A stretch of DNA of 64,000 bases from Paenimyroides baculatum (GTDB lineage: Bacteria; Bacteroidota; Bacteroidia; Flavobacteriales; Flavobacteriaceae), in contig NZ_VWSG01000005.1 in the NCBI RefSeq assembly GCF_008629655.1, positions 62,001 through 126,000 of the forward strand, read 5' to 3'. The translations under genes were made by a program, and so were the position numbers. Below are positions 8,781 through 16,776 of this stretch, in pieces. Each line of letters opens with the position of its first letter. Within the stretch, counting starts at the first letter, position 1. Below the pieces are notes generated by a model. That model searched no databases. It was not told the origin of the DNA and saw only the letters and a program-made list of their open reading frames with translations.

Positions 8781-10055
8781 ATGCAACGCGACGAACAAAT
8801 CTTTGATTTAATATTAGACGAGCAAGAAAGACAAGTTAATGGTTTGGAATTAATTGCTTCGGAAAATTTTGTAAGCGACCCCGTAATGGAAGCTGCAGGA
8901 TCGGTTTTAACCAATAAATACGCAGAAGGATATCCCGGAAAAAGATATTACGGCGGCTGTGAAGTTGTTGATATTGTTGAACAAATTGCTATAGACAGAG
9001 CCAAAAATTTGTTTAATGCAGAATATGTTAACGTACAGCCACACTCGGGTTCGCAAGCTAATACGGCGGTTTATGCAGCGGTTTTAAAACCAGGAGACAA
9101 AATTTTAGGTTTCGATTTATCGCACGGTGGACATTTAACACATGGTTCTCCGGTTAACTTTTCGGGTAAATTGTACAACCCTGTTTTTTATGGTGTTGAT
9201 GAGGCTACCGGATTGATTAATTACGATAAAATTGAGGAAGTTGCAAAACGCGAAAAACCACAATTGATTATTGCAGGTGCATCGGCTTACTCTCGTGATA
9301 TGGATTTTAAACGTTTCCGCGAAATTGCAGATTCAGTAGGTGCTTTGTTAATGGCTGATATTTCTCACCCGGCTGGTTTAATTGCAAAAGGATTGTTGTC
9401 TGATCCACTTCCGCATTGTCATATCGTTACTACAACAACGCACAAAACTTTGCGTGGTCCTCGTGGTGGAATGATTATGATGGGTAAAGATTTTGAAAAT
9501 CCATTCGGATTAAAAACACCTAAAGGTGAAACACGTATGATGTCTGCTTTGTTAGATTCTGCTGTTTTTCCAGGAAATCAAGGTGGTCCGTTAATGCACA
9601 TTATTGCAGCTAAAGCAGTTGCTTTTGGTGAAGCTTTACAAGACGAATTTATGCATTATGCATTACAGGTTCAGAAAAATGCACAAGCTATGGCAAGCGC
9701 ATTTGTAAAACGCGGTTATAACATTATTTCTGGCGGAACTGATAACCACATGATGTTGATTGATTTACGCAACAAAAACATTTCGGGTAAAGAAGCTGAA
9801 AATGCTTTGGTTAAAGCCGAAATTACCGTTAATAAAAATATGGTTCCTTTTGATGATAAATCTCCGTTTGTAACATCGGGAATTCGTGTGGGAACTGCAG
9901 CTATTACAACGCGTGGTTTGGTTGAAAGTGACATGGAAACTATTGTTGATTTAATTGATCGTGTTATAATGAATCATACAAATGAAGAAATAATTGAACA
10001 GATTGCCGAAGAAGTTAACGAAATGATGAGCCAACGCGCAATGTTTGTTTTTTAA
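8781..10055 (+). CDS. glyA: Serine hydroxymethyltransferase
   Basis: The 424-residue product has SHMT hallmarks: [18 protein letters not shown] near the N-terminus, [17 protein letters not shown], the PLP-site [23 protein letters not shown] and the PLP lysine in [14 protein letters not shown] (about residue 225). It converts serine and tetrahydrofolate to glycine and 5,10-methylene-THF, supplying one-carbon units. It is a single gene between a TAnnTTTG promoter and a hairpin terminator. Confidence 0.98.
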   Translation: MQRDEQIFDLILDEQERQVNGLELIASENFVSDPVMEAAGSVLTNKYAEGYPGKRYYGGCEVVDIVEQIAIDRAKNLFNAEYVNVQPHSGSQANTAVYAAVLKPGDKILGFDLSHGGHLTHGSPVNFSGKLYNPVFYGVDEATGLINYDKIEEVAKREKPQLIIAGASAYSRDMDFKRFREIADSVGALLMADISHPAGLIAKGLLSDPLPHCHIVTTTTHKTLRGPRGGMIMMGKDFENPFGLKTPKGETRMMSALLDSAVFPGNQGGPLMHIIAAKAVAFGEALQDEFMHYALQVQKNAQAMASAFVKRGYNIISGGTDNHMMLIDLRNKNISGKEAENALVKAEITVNKNMVPFDDKSPFVTSGIRVGTAAITTRGLVESDMETIVDLIDRVIMNHTNEEIIEQIAEEVNEMMSQRAMFVF

Positions 10056-10077
10056 CAAATTATTTTTATAAAAAGTT

Positions 10078-10107
10078 AAAGAGTCACTAAATGTGGCTCT
10101 TTTTTTG
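10078..10107 (+). terminator. Intrinsic terminator of glyA
   Basis: A 10-bp stem (AAAGAGTCAC / GTGGCTCTTT, one G-T pair) with a 5-nt loop and a following run of Ts. Confidence 0.85.
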
Positions 10108-10159
10108 TTAGTTGTGTAACAAAATTATACTTTTCACAACAAACACTTAAAATCCTTTT

Positions 10160-11329
10160 ATGAAAAACATTCTACTAGCACTCCTACTCTTTTTAAACAT
10201 CTCGGTTCAGGCACAGCAATTGGTCCAGGGAATTATTAAAGACACCGAAACCAACAAACCCATTCAATACGTAATGATTATTGGAAATGTATCCGGAAAA
10301 AGCACGGTTACAAACAGCGAAGGTCGATTTCAATTCAATCTGCCTGCACAAGATTCAAAATTAATCATTAAACATTTAGATTATTTTACACAGGAATTAT
10401 CAGCAAAAAACAAAAAATCCTTCAATGTTCAAATGCAGTCTTCTACCGAATCGTTAGAGGAAATCGTTATCTTAAAAACATCGATAAAAGAGGAAATTGA
10501 AAAAGCAATTAAAACATCGCAGGAAAAATTCGCAAAGAATTTAAAATTGAATACTTTTTACCGCGAACTGCTTTACATAAACGAAACAATGTATAAATAT
10601 GAAGATGCTGAAATTGATTATTATTTACAATCTATCAATAAAAGCAATGTAATTGTAAAAGAAAGCCGAAGTGTAAAATTTTCTAATAAAGAAGTTAAAA
10701 AATTTGATTCGTTAGCAACTGTTTCTTATTATTGGGGCGATTTTAAAGAACGCGTTTCTAATGAATTTGACTTTAAGCTGATAAAAAGTATCATTTCAGA
10801 TAAAGAATACGATTTATATATCACCGCTAAAACCGCTGCAGATGGGACAGAATTGTATGTTTTAAATTTCAACCCGATTGATAACGCTAAAAAAGCAACT
10901 CTTTCTGGAAAAATGATTTATGGAGCACACGACTATCTAATTCGAGAAATAAAAGTCGATTTAGATACAAAATTCATTACGAATAGTGAATATTTACCAA
11001 ATAATAATGGACATTGGCGCCAAAGAACATTCTATAATCGCACTACTCTTTTTAATCTGTACAATAACAAATATTCTCTAACTTATGTTTCATACAGGGT
11101 GTACGGAGATTCAGAGGTTCGCAACCAATTAAATCAAATCGGAGGCTTTGTAGAGCTTTTGGTAGATTCGGTTGATGAAAACCCATCAAAACCAAATAGT
11201 GAGAATTTTTATACAGACATTAAATTAACCCCATTAGGTAAAAACTATAAAACAAAATATTGGAAAAAATTCAATGTGGTACCTTTGACTTTTAAAGAAG
11301 AACAAATGCTTAAAGAGATTAATAAATAA
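10160..11329 (+). CDS. Exported protein with carboxypeptidase-regulatory-like N-terminal domain
   Basis: A signal peptide (MKNILLALLLFLNISVQAQ) is followed by a carboxypeptidase-D regulatory-like beta-sandwich (about 20-95: VQGIIKDTETNKPIQYVMI ... NSEGRFQFNLP), a domain common in Bacteroidota TonB receptors and surface proteins. The remaining 290 residues form a mixed alpha/beta region (KTSIKEEIEKAIKTSQEKFA, then TFYRELLYINETMYKYEDAE) that I know from conserved Flavobacteria exported proteins with no assigned role. There is no barrel or plug, so it is not a receptor. It is a lone gene with its own terminator. Confidence 0.85.
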   Translation: MKNILLALLLFLNISVQAQQLVQGIIKDTETNKPIQYVMIIGNVSGKSTVTNSEGRFQFNLPAQDSKLIIKHLDYFTQELSAKNKKSFNVQMQSSTESLEEIVILKTSIKEEIEKAIKTSQEKFAKNLKLNTFYRELLYINETMYKYEDAEIDYYLQSINKSNVIVKESRSVKFSNKEVKKFDSLATVSYYWGDFKERVSNEFDFKLIKSIISDKEYDLYITAKTAADGTELYVLNFNPIDNAKKATLSGKMIYGAHDYLIREIKVDLDTKFITNSEYLPNNNGHWRQRTFYNRTTLFNLYNNKYSLTYVSYRVYGDSEVRNQLNQIGGFVELLVDSVDENPSKPNSENFYTDIKLTPLGKNYKTKYWKKFNVVPLTFKEEQMLKEINK

Positions 11330-11331
11330 AC

Positions 11332-11363
11332 AAAAAGAGAGTTTTTACAAACTCTCTTTTTTT
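11332..11363 (+). terminator. Intrinsic terminator of the 10160-11329 gene
   Basis: A 13-bp perfect stem (AAAAAGAGAGTTT / AAACTCTCTTTTT) with a TTAC loop and T-tail, two bases past the stop. Its right arm also encodes the last codons of the convergent gene at 11345, so the hairpin is shared between a terminator and coding sequence. Confidence 0.85.
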
Positions 11364-12802
11364 CTAAATAACTGATTTTCTTTAAGAAGCGTTGCAACCG
11401 TTTCTGGTACGTCGCTTTCCCAACTGTCATCATTCTCTTGGATTTTTTTAAGTACTTTGTGCGAGAATATTTTTAAGTTTTTCAGTTCGAAATTTTCAAT
11501 ATCAATAATCTGATCACGTTGTTTGAAATAATTGTAAATAGGTTTCATCGTTTCATCGTGTAATTCTATATTTTCGGCAGTAATAACATCTTCTTTTTCG
11601 TTTAAAAACGGATATACATAAATTTCCAATCCGTGTTTAAATAATCTACCTAAACCTTCAAATAATCCGCCTGGTAAATTTGTGTAATGTTTGGCATCAA
11701 AAATTTCAATTAAACTCGGTATTCCAATGGTAAGCGCAATTTTTTCTTGCGAATAATTCCAAATATAATCTACTGCCTTAAAATATTCTTTAAAGTTCGA
11801 TATCATAACAGTATGCCCCAACGCACAAAGCAATTCTGCACGATCAAGAAAATCCTGTTCATCCACTTCGCCCAAAGCTAAAAGGTTGTTCAAGGTAATT
11901 TCAAAAATAACTGCCGTTTTATCAATAGATAACTGATTTTTACTTAAAAACTGATTCAGTGATTTTTGATACATATTAATGTTTACAATAGTCACCGGAC
12001 GAAAACTACCGCGTAACAACAACACGTTTTTTCTGAACAAAGTATTTGCAGGTAGAATATTTTGTCCGTTTGGTCCAAACATAACAGCGTCTGCCATTCC
12101 GTTTTTCACCAAAAACAAACTCATCAAACGGTTGTCGACATTTTTAAACGCCGGGCCCGAAAAGTTAATAGTATCAATTTCTAACTGATCTTTATCTAAA
12201 TGATCGTATAAATTATAAATCAGTTTTTTAGGATCATGATATTGGTAAAACGCGCCGTAAATTAAATTCACACCAAGTGTTCCTAATGTTCGCTGCTGTT
12301 GTAGAACATCGTTTTCTTTGAACTGAATATGAATAATAATCTCGTTAAATTCACCGCCGGCTTCGTTCTGAAAACGAATACCAACCCAACCGTGACCTTT
12401 AAATTTCTTTGCAAAATCTATCGTTGCAACCGTATTGGCATAACTAAAGTAAATTCTTTTCGGATTTTCGGTGTGATCCAAACGTTCTTCCAATAGCTTA
12501 ACTTCATGATCAAGCATTTTGTGCAAACGGTTTTCGGTAACGTAACGCCCATCTGGTTCTGTAGTGTAAATAGCATCGCTAAACTGTTTGTCGTATGCCG
12601 ACATTGCTTTTGCAATGGTTCTTGAAGCCGCACCAGCTCTGAAAAAATGACGAGCCGTTTCTTGACCGGCACCAATTTCAGAGAAAGATCCGTATATATT
12701 TTTGTTTAAATTAATCTTTAAAGTTTTATCAGATAAAGCTTGTTTTTGATCTGTAACTCGATCGCCCTGTAATACTAAATCGTCTGCAAAAATATTGCTC
12801 AT
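11345..12802 (-). CDS. Conserved cytoplasmic protein of unknown function (485 aa)
   Basis: A soluble 485-residue protein starting MSNIFADDLVLQGDRVTDQK. The conserved-looking block IYGSFSEIGAGQETARHFFR (about 36-55) and the phrase YANTVATIDFAKKFKGHGWVGIRFQ are familiar from a family present in many bacterial phyla. Homologues circulate in databases under doubtful names (TonB-dependent receptor, nicotinate-nucleotide adenylyltransferase); neither fits, since there is no signal peptide, barrel, or nucleotidyl-transferase HxGH motif. It stands alone between two plus-strand genes. I assign no function. Confidence 0.88.
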   Translation of the reverse strand: MSNIFADDLVLQGDRVTDQKQALSDKTLKINLNKNIYGSFSEIGAGQETARHFFRAGAASRTIAKAMSAYDKQFSDAIYTTEPDGRYVTENRLHKMLDHEVKLLEERLDHTENPKRIYFSYANTVATIDFAKKFKGHGWVGIRFQNEAGGEFNEIIIHIQFKENDVLQQQRTLGTLGVNLIYGAFYQYHDPKKLIYNLYDHLDKDQLEIDTINFSGPAFKNVDNRLMSLFLVKNGMADAVMFGPNGQNILPANTLFRKNVLLLRGSFRPVTIVNINMYQKSLNQFLSKNQLSIDKTAVIFEITLNNLLALGEVDEQDFLDRAELLCALGHTVMISNFKEYFKAVDYIWNYSQEKIALTIGIPSLIEIFDAKHYTNLPGGLFEGLGRLFKHGLEIYVYPFLNEKEDVITAENIELHDETMKPIYNYFKQRDQIIDIENFELKNLKIFSHKVLKKIQENDDSWESDVPETVATLLKENQLFRKKESL

Positions 12803-12852
12803 ATTTCTATTATTGTTTGACTATAAAATTACTAAATTCATTTTTAATGTGC

Positions 12853-12860
12853 TATTTTTG
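12853..12860 (+). promoter_or_regulatory. -7 promoter box of the MBL-fold gene cluster
   Basis: TATTTTTG, a perfect TAnnTTTG match, 16 bases before the GTG start at 12877. Confidence 0.6.
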
Positions 12861-12876
12861 TAAAAAAGAATCTTAA

Positions 12877-13644
12877 GTGATAATACATTTTTTAGGTACA
12901 GGTACATCGCAGGGCATTCCGGTTATAGGAATTAAACATCCTGTTTGCTTAAGTACCAATCTAAAAGATAAACGTTTGCGGTCATCAATTTTAATCGATT
13001 GGAACAATACAAAAATCTTAATTGATTGCGGTCCTGATTTCAGACAACAAATGTTGCGGATTGATAACGACGCTTTAGATGCTATTTTATTTACCCATGA
13101 ACATGCCGATCACACTGCGGGTTTAGACGATATTCGTCCGTATTGTTTTATGGAAAGTAAAGCTATGCCGGTTTACGCACAAAAGCGTGTTGTTGAAAGT
13201 TTAATTCGCAGATTCGATTATATTTTTGAAACAACAAACAGATATCCTGGAGCACCATCTATCGAAATTCATGAAATTGAAGCATACAAAGATTTTTCTG
13301 TTAACAATAAAGTAATAAAACCTTTGTTGGTAAATCATGGCTCATTGCCTATTTTAGGCTATCGCTTTGAAAATTTCGCCTATTTAACTGATGTTAAAAC
13401 GCTTGATGAAGCCACTTACAAACAGTTAGAAAATTTAGATGTTTTGGTAATCAATGCCTTGCGCATACAAGAACATCCTACACATAATAATTTAACCGAA
13501 GCTTTAGAACATATCAGTAAAATAAAACCTAAAAAAGCCTATTTAACGCATATTGGGTTTCAGTTAGGTTTTCATGATGAAATAGAAAATATTTTACCTG
13601 AGAATGTTTTTTTAGCTTACGATCAACTAATTTTAGATATTTAA
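12877..13644 (+). CDS. MBL-fold metallo-hydrolase (PhnP-like)
   Basis: The 255-residue product starts IIHFLGTGTSQGIPVIG and carries the metallo-beta-lactamase metal motif THEHADHTAGLDD (about 72-84), a later ligand in LLVNHGSLPILGYR and YLTHIGFQLGFHDE near the C-terminus. This is the PhnP/RNase Z-like branch, whose members hydrolyse cyclic phosphodiesters; the true substrate here is unknown. The start is GTG at 12877: the preceding in-frame codon is a TAA stop, so no upstream start is possible. Its stop overlaps the next ATG by one base (TAATG), pointing to translational coupling. Confidence 0.92.
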   Translation: MIIHFLGTGTSQGIPVIGIKHPVCLSTNLKDKRLRSSILIDWNNTKILIDCGPDFRQQMLRIDNDALDAILFTHEHADHTAGLDDIRPYCFMESKAMPVYAQKRVVESLIRRFDYIFETTNRYPGAPSIEIHEIEAYKDFSVNNKVIKPLLVNHGSLPILGYRFENFAYLTDVKTLDEATYKQLENLDVLVINALRIQEHPTHNNLTEALEHISKIKPKKAYLTHIGFQLGFHDEIENILPENVFLAYDQLILDI

Positions 13645-13826
13645 TGAAACGTATTTATTTATATTTGTTTATATTTTCTCTTATAATTAATATCTTTTTA
13701 ATTGTAAATGATTCGAAAATATTGAAGGCAAAAGACCAACATATTGAAAGTTTAGAAAAAAGACTGAAACGTTCACAAGATTCATTAAAAGTAATCGAGA
13801 AAAGAATAGTAACCAATCAATCTTAA
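13644..13826 (+). CDS. Small membrane-anchored coiled-coil protein
   Basis: A 60-residue product with one N-terminal membrane helix (about 4-22, IYLYLFIFSLIINIFLIV) and a charged heptad-like tail (AKDQHIESLEKRLKRSQDSL) likely to form a coiled coil. Size and layout recall FtsL/DivIC-type small proteins, but there is no other support for that. Start overlaps the MBL gene stop by one base; the next lipoprotein gene begins four bases after its stop, so the three are probably one operon. Function unknown. Confidence 0.7.
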   Translation: MKRIYLYLFIFSLIINIFLIVNDSKILKAKDQHIESLEKRLKRSQDSLKVIEKRIVTNQS

Positions 13827-13830
13827 GAAT

Positions 13831-14277
13831 ATGAAACGAAACATATTAGGTATTTTAGTAGTAGGATTTCTTACTTTTTCGTGTACTAAAGAGAAAGATA
13901 AAACAGATGCTCTTAACACGGTAATGGTAAAAGATTCTTTGGAAATGTATAAGAAATTATATGACGAAGCTGCCTATTTTTCTATTGATAAAAACGAAAA
14001 TGCACAAAAACAGTTTGCTCCGCAAGAAGTTGAAACCGTTATGGCAAAAGTAGTTCAAGATTTTAGTATATTGAATCAGCAAGAAAACGGCAACCCGTTA
14101 TTACCGATTGATTCTACAGGAAAACCAACCAAAGTAAACAAAATGTCGGTTATTAATCATAAATGGTTGATTATCGATTTCTTTGGAGAAGGTGTTGTGG
14201 GCGAATTAATCATAAAATACGATTACAGTCCCGATAAAACAACTGAATTTACTGTTTTAGATACCGTATTATATTAA
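13831..14277 (+). CDS. Lipoprotein of unknown function
   Basis: A 148-residue protein with a lipoprotein signal (ILGILVVGFLTFSC, Cys18) and a soluble domain with a middle helix (DSLEMYKKLYDEAAYFSIDKN) and a C-terminal beta region (HKWLIIDFFGEGVVGELIIK). I do not recognise the family. It ends the MBL-fold/small-membrane-protein operon and stops at the left edge of a perfect palindromic terminator. Confidence 0.8.
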   Translation: MKRNILGILVVGFLTFSCTKEKDKTDALNTVMVKDSLEMYKKLYDEAAYFSIDKNENAQKQFAPQEVETVMAKVVQDFSILNQQENGNPLLPIDSTGKPTKVNKMSVINHKWLIIDFFGEGVVGELIIKYDYSPDKTTEFTVLDTVLY

Positions 14278-14304
14278 AAAAGTTTCCAAATTTGGAAACT
14301 TTTT
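14277..14304. terminator. Bidirectional terminator between convergent genes
   Basis: A perfect 28-bp palindrome (arms AAAAAGTTTCCAAA / TTTGGAAACTTTTT) lies across the stops of the plus lipoprotein gene (14277) and the minus esterase gene (14303). It has A-runs on one side and T-runs on the other, so it can end transcription from both directions. Confidence 0.85.
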
Positions 14305-14950
14305 ATTTTTCTAGAAATGCTTTTAAATCGTAAAAGTTTTGTGGCGCTACACCATGGCCCACCGGATATTCTTTATATTCAAAAGAAATTTGTAAAGGTT
14401 TTAAAAATGCTACTGATTTTCTTGCCCATTCCACAGGAATTACCTGGTCTACCGTTCCGTGCGATCCAAAGATCTTTAAATGATTGTATGCAGAAACATC
14501 GGTTTTTGGAGTCATAATTTCCGGGTTAAAATAACCGCTTAAAGCAGCAACTTTATTAATTTTTTCAGGATAAGTAACCGCAATGGCATAACTTAAAATA
14601 GCACCCTGACTAAAACCAACCAAGTTTACATTATTAGCATCAATAGGATATTTTGCAGCCAATTCATCAATAAATTTAACCAATAAATCTCGTGATTCAA
14701 TTGCTTGGTCGTTATCGCTGAATTTATTCATATCGGCATCAAAAGTAATCGCATACCAAGCAAAACCATACGGCGGAACTTGGTAAGGAGCCTGAACCGA
14801 AACCACATAATAATTGTCTGGCAATTCTGGTGCAAACGAAAACAAATCTTCTTCGTTACTGCCGTATCCGTGAATTAAAATAATCAGTGGATTTTGTTCT
14901 TTAACAACCTTTGGTTCTTTTATTAAATAATTAAAAATTCCTGTCTGCAT
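14303..14950 (-). CDS. Alpha/beta hydrolase, phospholipase/carboxylesterase family
   Basis: A 215-residue esterase of the YpfH/carboxylesterase type: HGYGSNEEDLFSFAPEL supplies the oxyanion loop, GFSQG (about 116-120) the nucleophilic Ser, HGTVDQVIPVEWA the Asp and YPVGHGVAP the His, a complete catalytic triad. There is no signal peptide, so it is cytoplasmic; the substrate is unknown. It is followed upstream, on the same strand, by the DUF4870 gene two bases away and by the pyrC-like gene, giving a three-gene run. Confidence 0.92.
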   Translation of the reverse strand: MQTGIFNYLIKEPKVVKEQNPLIILIHGYGSNEEDLFSFAPELPDNYYVVSVQAPYQVPPYGFAWYAITFDADMNKFSDNDQAIESRDLLVKFIDELAAKYPIDANNVNLVGFSQGAILSYAIAVTYPEKINKVAALSGYFNPEIMTPKTDVSAYNHLKIFGSHGTVDQVIPVEWARKSVAFLKPLQISFEYKEYPVGHGVAPQNFYDLKAFLEK

Positions 14951-14952
14951 AG

Positions 14953-15294
14953 TTAAGTTTTCTTTGTAAATATTTTCTGAATAAAACCGCCAATAAAAGG
15001 AATTAGCTTGTATTCGTTAGAAACTGCTCCGGAAAAACTGTAAATCCATAAAATAAAGATAAACACGTAAAAGCCAATCAATGTAGGCATAAACATAACC
15101 TCTGGAACAATTGGTAAAATAGCACTAATTAGCAAGAAAAGTAGAAATATTCCAACAGATTGTTTTATGTAAAAACTACCATATTTATCTTTTTCTTCTT
15201 GATTTATAAACCACGCAATAACAGGGCCTAAAAAGGTTAAGTGAGCAATTATCGCAGCCAGTTTGCCGTCTTTTGAAATATTGTTTGCTTCCAT
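14953..15294 (-). CDS. Small membrane protein (DUF4870/Tic20-like)
   Basis: A 113-residue protein with a short N-terminal cytoplasmic part (ISKDGKLAAIIAHLTFLGPV) and three to four hydrophobic helices, matching the DUF4870 (Tic20-like) pattern in which a polar DKYGSFYIKQSVGIFLLF block follows the first helix. The role of these proteins in bacteria is unknown. Its ATG overlaps the stop of the upstream dihydroorotase-like gene by one base. Confidence 0.85.
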   Translation of the reverse strand: MEANNISKDGKLAAIIAHLTFLGPVIAWFINQEEKDKYGSFYIKQSVGIFLLFLLISAILPIVPEVMFMPTLIGFYVFIFILWIYSFSGAVSNEYKLIPFIGGFIQKIFTKKT

Positions 15295-16544
15295 TACTTA
15301 ATAATCAATTTATCATTATTGTAAATTCCGTAAACAAAACCTTTCATTTTATGATTTAAAAATGCCGAGTTTTTAGATTTTGACAGAATATCATTTTTGG
15401 TGAACATCCATTCTTTTGAAGGATCAAACAACGTTAAATCTGCTTTCGCTCCAACATTAATTCCGTTTGAATCATTCAAGAAAATTGATTTTGCCGCCTG
15501 AAGTTTTCCAACAACAACATCTAAAGGAAGAATTTCCAACAACGCACCAAAAGCCGATTCCAAACCAATGGTTCCGTTTTTCGCCATATCAAATTCCATT
15601 TTTTTATGTTCGATATCCATCGCGCAATGATCTGATGTAATTACATCTATCGTTCCATCTAAAACTCCATTAATCAAAGCTTTTTGATGTGCAGCATCAC
15701 GAATTGGTGGATTAACTTTAAATCGGGTATCAAAATCGGTTAAAACAGCATCAGTCAAAACCAAATTATGAACCGCTACACTACAAGTAACATTCAAGCC
15801 TTTTGCTTTGGCTTCTTTAATCATTTCTACCGATTTTGCTGTAGAAATTGTTGGTACGTGCATTTTACCACCCGTGTATTCCAACAAAAATAAGTTGCGC
15901 GCCAATACAATTTCTTCTGCCAATGGTGGAATTCCTTTTAAACCTAATTGCGTTGATGTTATCCCTTCGTGCACAACTCCTTTTCCTTTAATTAAAGAAT
16001 CGTTACAAAAAGCTATCACCGTAGCATTAAAATCTTGCGTATATTGTAAACCAATTTTTAACAAATTAGCGTTAGTGGTACTTTTTTTATAGTCGCCAAA
16101 AGCAATGGCTCCGGCATTCTGCATATCGTACATTTCAGCTAAATCGGTACCTTCTTCGTTTTTGGTAAAAGCTCCAATCGGGTGTAAATTTGTCGCAAAA
16201 TTTGCCGCTTTTGTTTTTACAAAACTAACTATTGACTGATTATCTATAACCGGTGAAGTATTTGGCTGGTATGCAATATGTGTAAATCCGCTTTTTGCTG
16301 CAACTGTTAAGCCGTTAGCAATTGTTTCGCGGTCTTCAAATCCAGGTTCACCAAACGAAACTGATGAATCCATCCATCCGCTTGAAACGTGTAAGTTTTC
16401 TAAAGAAAGAATTTCGAAATTTGTTGAGTTGATTCCTGATGCAATTTCAGCAATCACACCATTTTCGATTTTTATATCGACTTTTTTCTGATTAAATTCA
16501 CCTGAAGAATCTACAATTGTAGCATTTTTTATAACGATATTCAT
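15294..16544 (-). CDS. Dihydroorotase-like protein, metal ligands missing
   Basis: A 416-residue amidohydrolase of the PyrC (DHOase type I) family, recognisable by WMDSSVSFGEPGFEDRET, YQPNTSPVIDN, VNPPIRD and ITSDHCAMD. Active DHOases have D-x-H-x-H-x-R-E-P-G; here the two metal His are Ser61 and Ser63 and the substrate Arg is Gly65. The HxxH-V-S-T ligand region reads HVPTIST (229-235), so another His is lost. The Asp of SDH (305) remains. It is probably catalytically dead and may be structural, like the pseudo-DHOases that pair with aspartate transcarbamoylase; an active PyrC would then be elsewhere. Confidence 0.88.
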   Translation of the reverse strand: MNIVIKNATIVDSSGEFNQKKVDIKIENGVIAEIASGINSTNFEILSLENLHVSSGWMDSSVSFGEPGFEDRETIANGLTVAAKSGFTHIAYQPNTSPVIDNQSIVSFVKTKAANFATNLHPIGAFTKNEEGTDLAEMYDMQNAGAIAFGDYKKSTTNANLLKIGLQYTQDFNATVIAFCNDSLIKGKGVVHEGITSTQLGLKGIPPLAEEIVLARNLFLLEYTGGKMHVPTISTAKSVEMIKEAKAKGLNVTCSVAVHNLVLTDAVLTDFDTRFKVNPPIRDAAHQKALINGVLDGTIDVITSDHCAMDIEHKKMEFDMAKNGTIGLESAFGALLEILPLDVVVGKLQAAKSIFLNDSNGINVGAKADLTLFDPSKEWMFTKNDILSKSKNSAFLNHKMKGFVYGIYNNDKLIIK

Positions 16545-16735
16545 TGTATGAACTGTTCTGTTGTTTAAAATTGTACAAAATTAAGCATATTATTATACAA
16601 ATATTATAATTTATAGATGTTTTGTATCAATAAAAAATAAATCTTAAAAAACACTTAAATAACTAACTTTCAATCACTAGCAAAACACTCCTGCTCATTT
16701 CACCACTTTCATTAGTTTAAACCATAAAAAAACAG

Positions 16736-16743
16736 TATATTAG
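16736..16743 (+). promoter_or_regulatory. Possible -7 box of gyrA
   Basis: TATATTAG, one base off TAnnTTTG, 33 bases before the gyrA ATG, at the end of a 232-bp gyrA-pyrC divergent gap that shows no other feature. Confidence 0.35.
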
Positions 16744-16776
16744 CACGTTAAAATTAGAAATAAAAAAGTATAAAAT

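Noticed and set aside
11345..12802. Calling the 485-residue protein a TonB-dependent receptor or NadD
   Set aside because: No signal peptide, plug, barrel or HxGH motif in the sequence.
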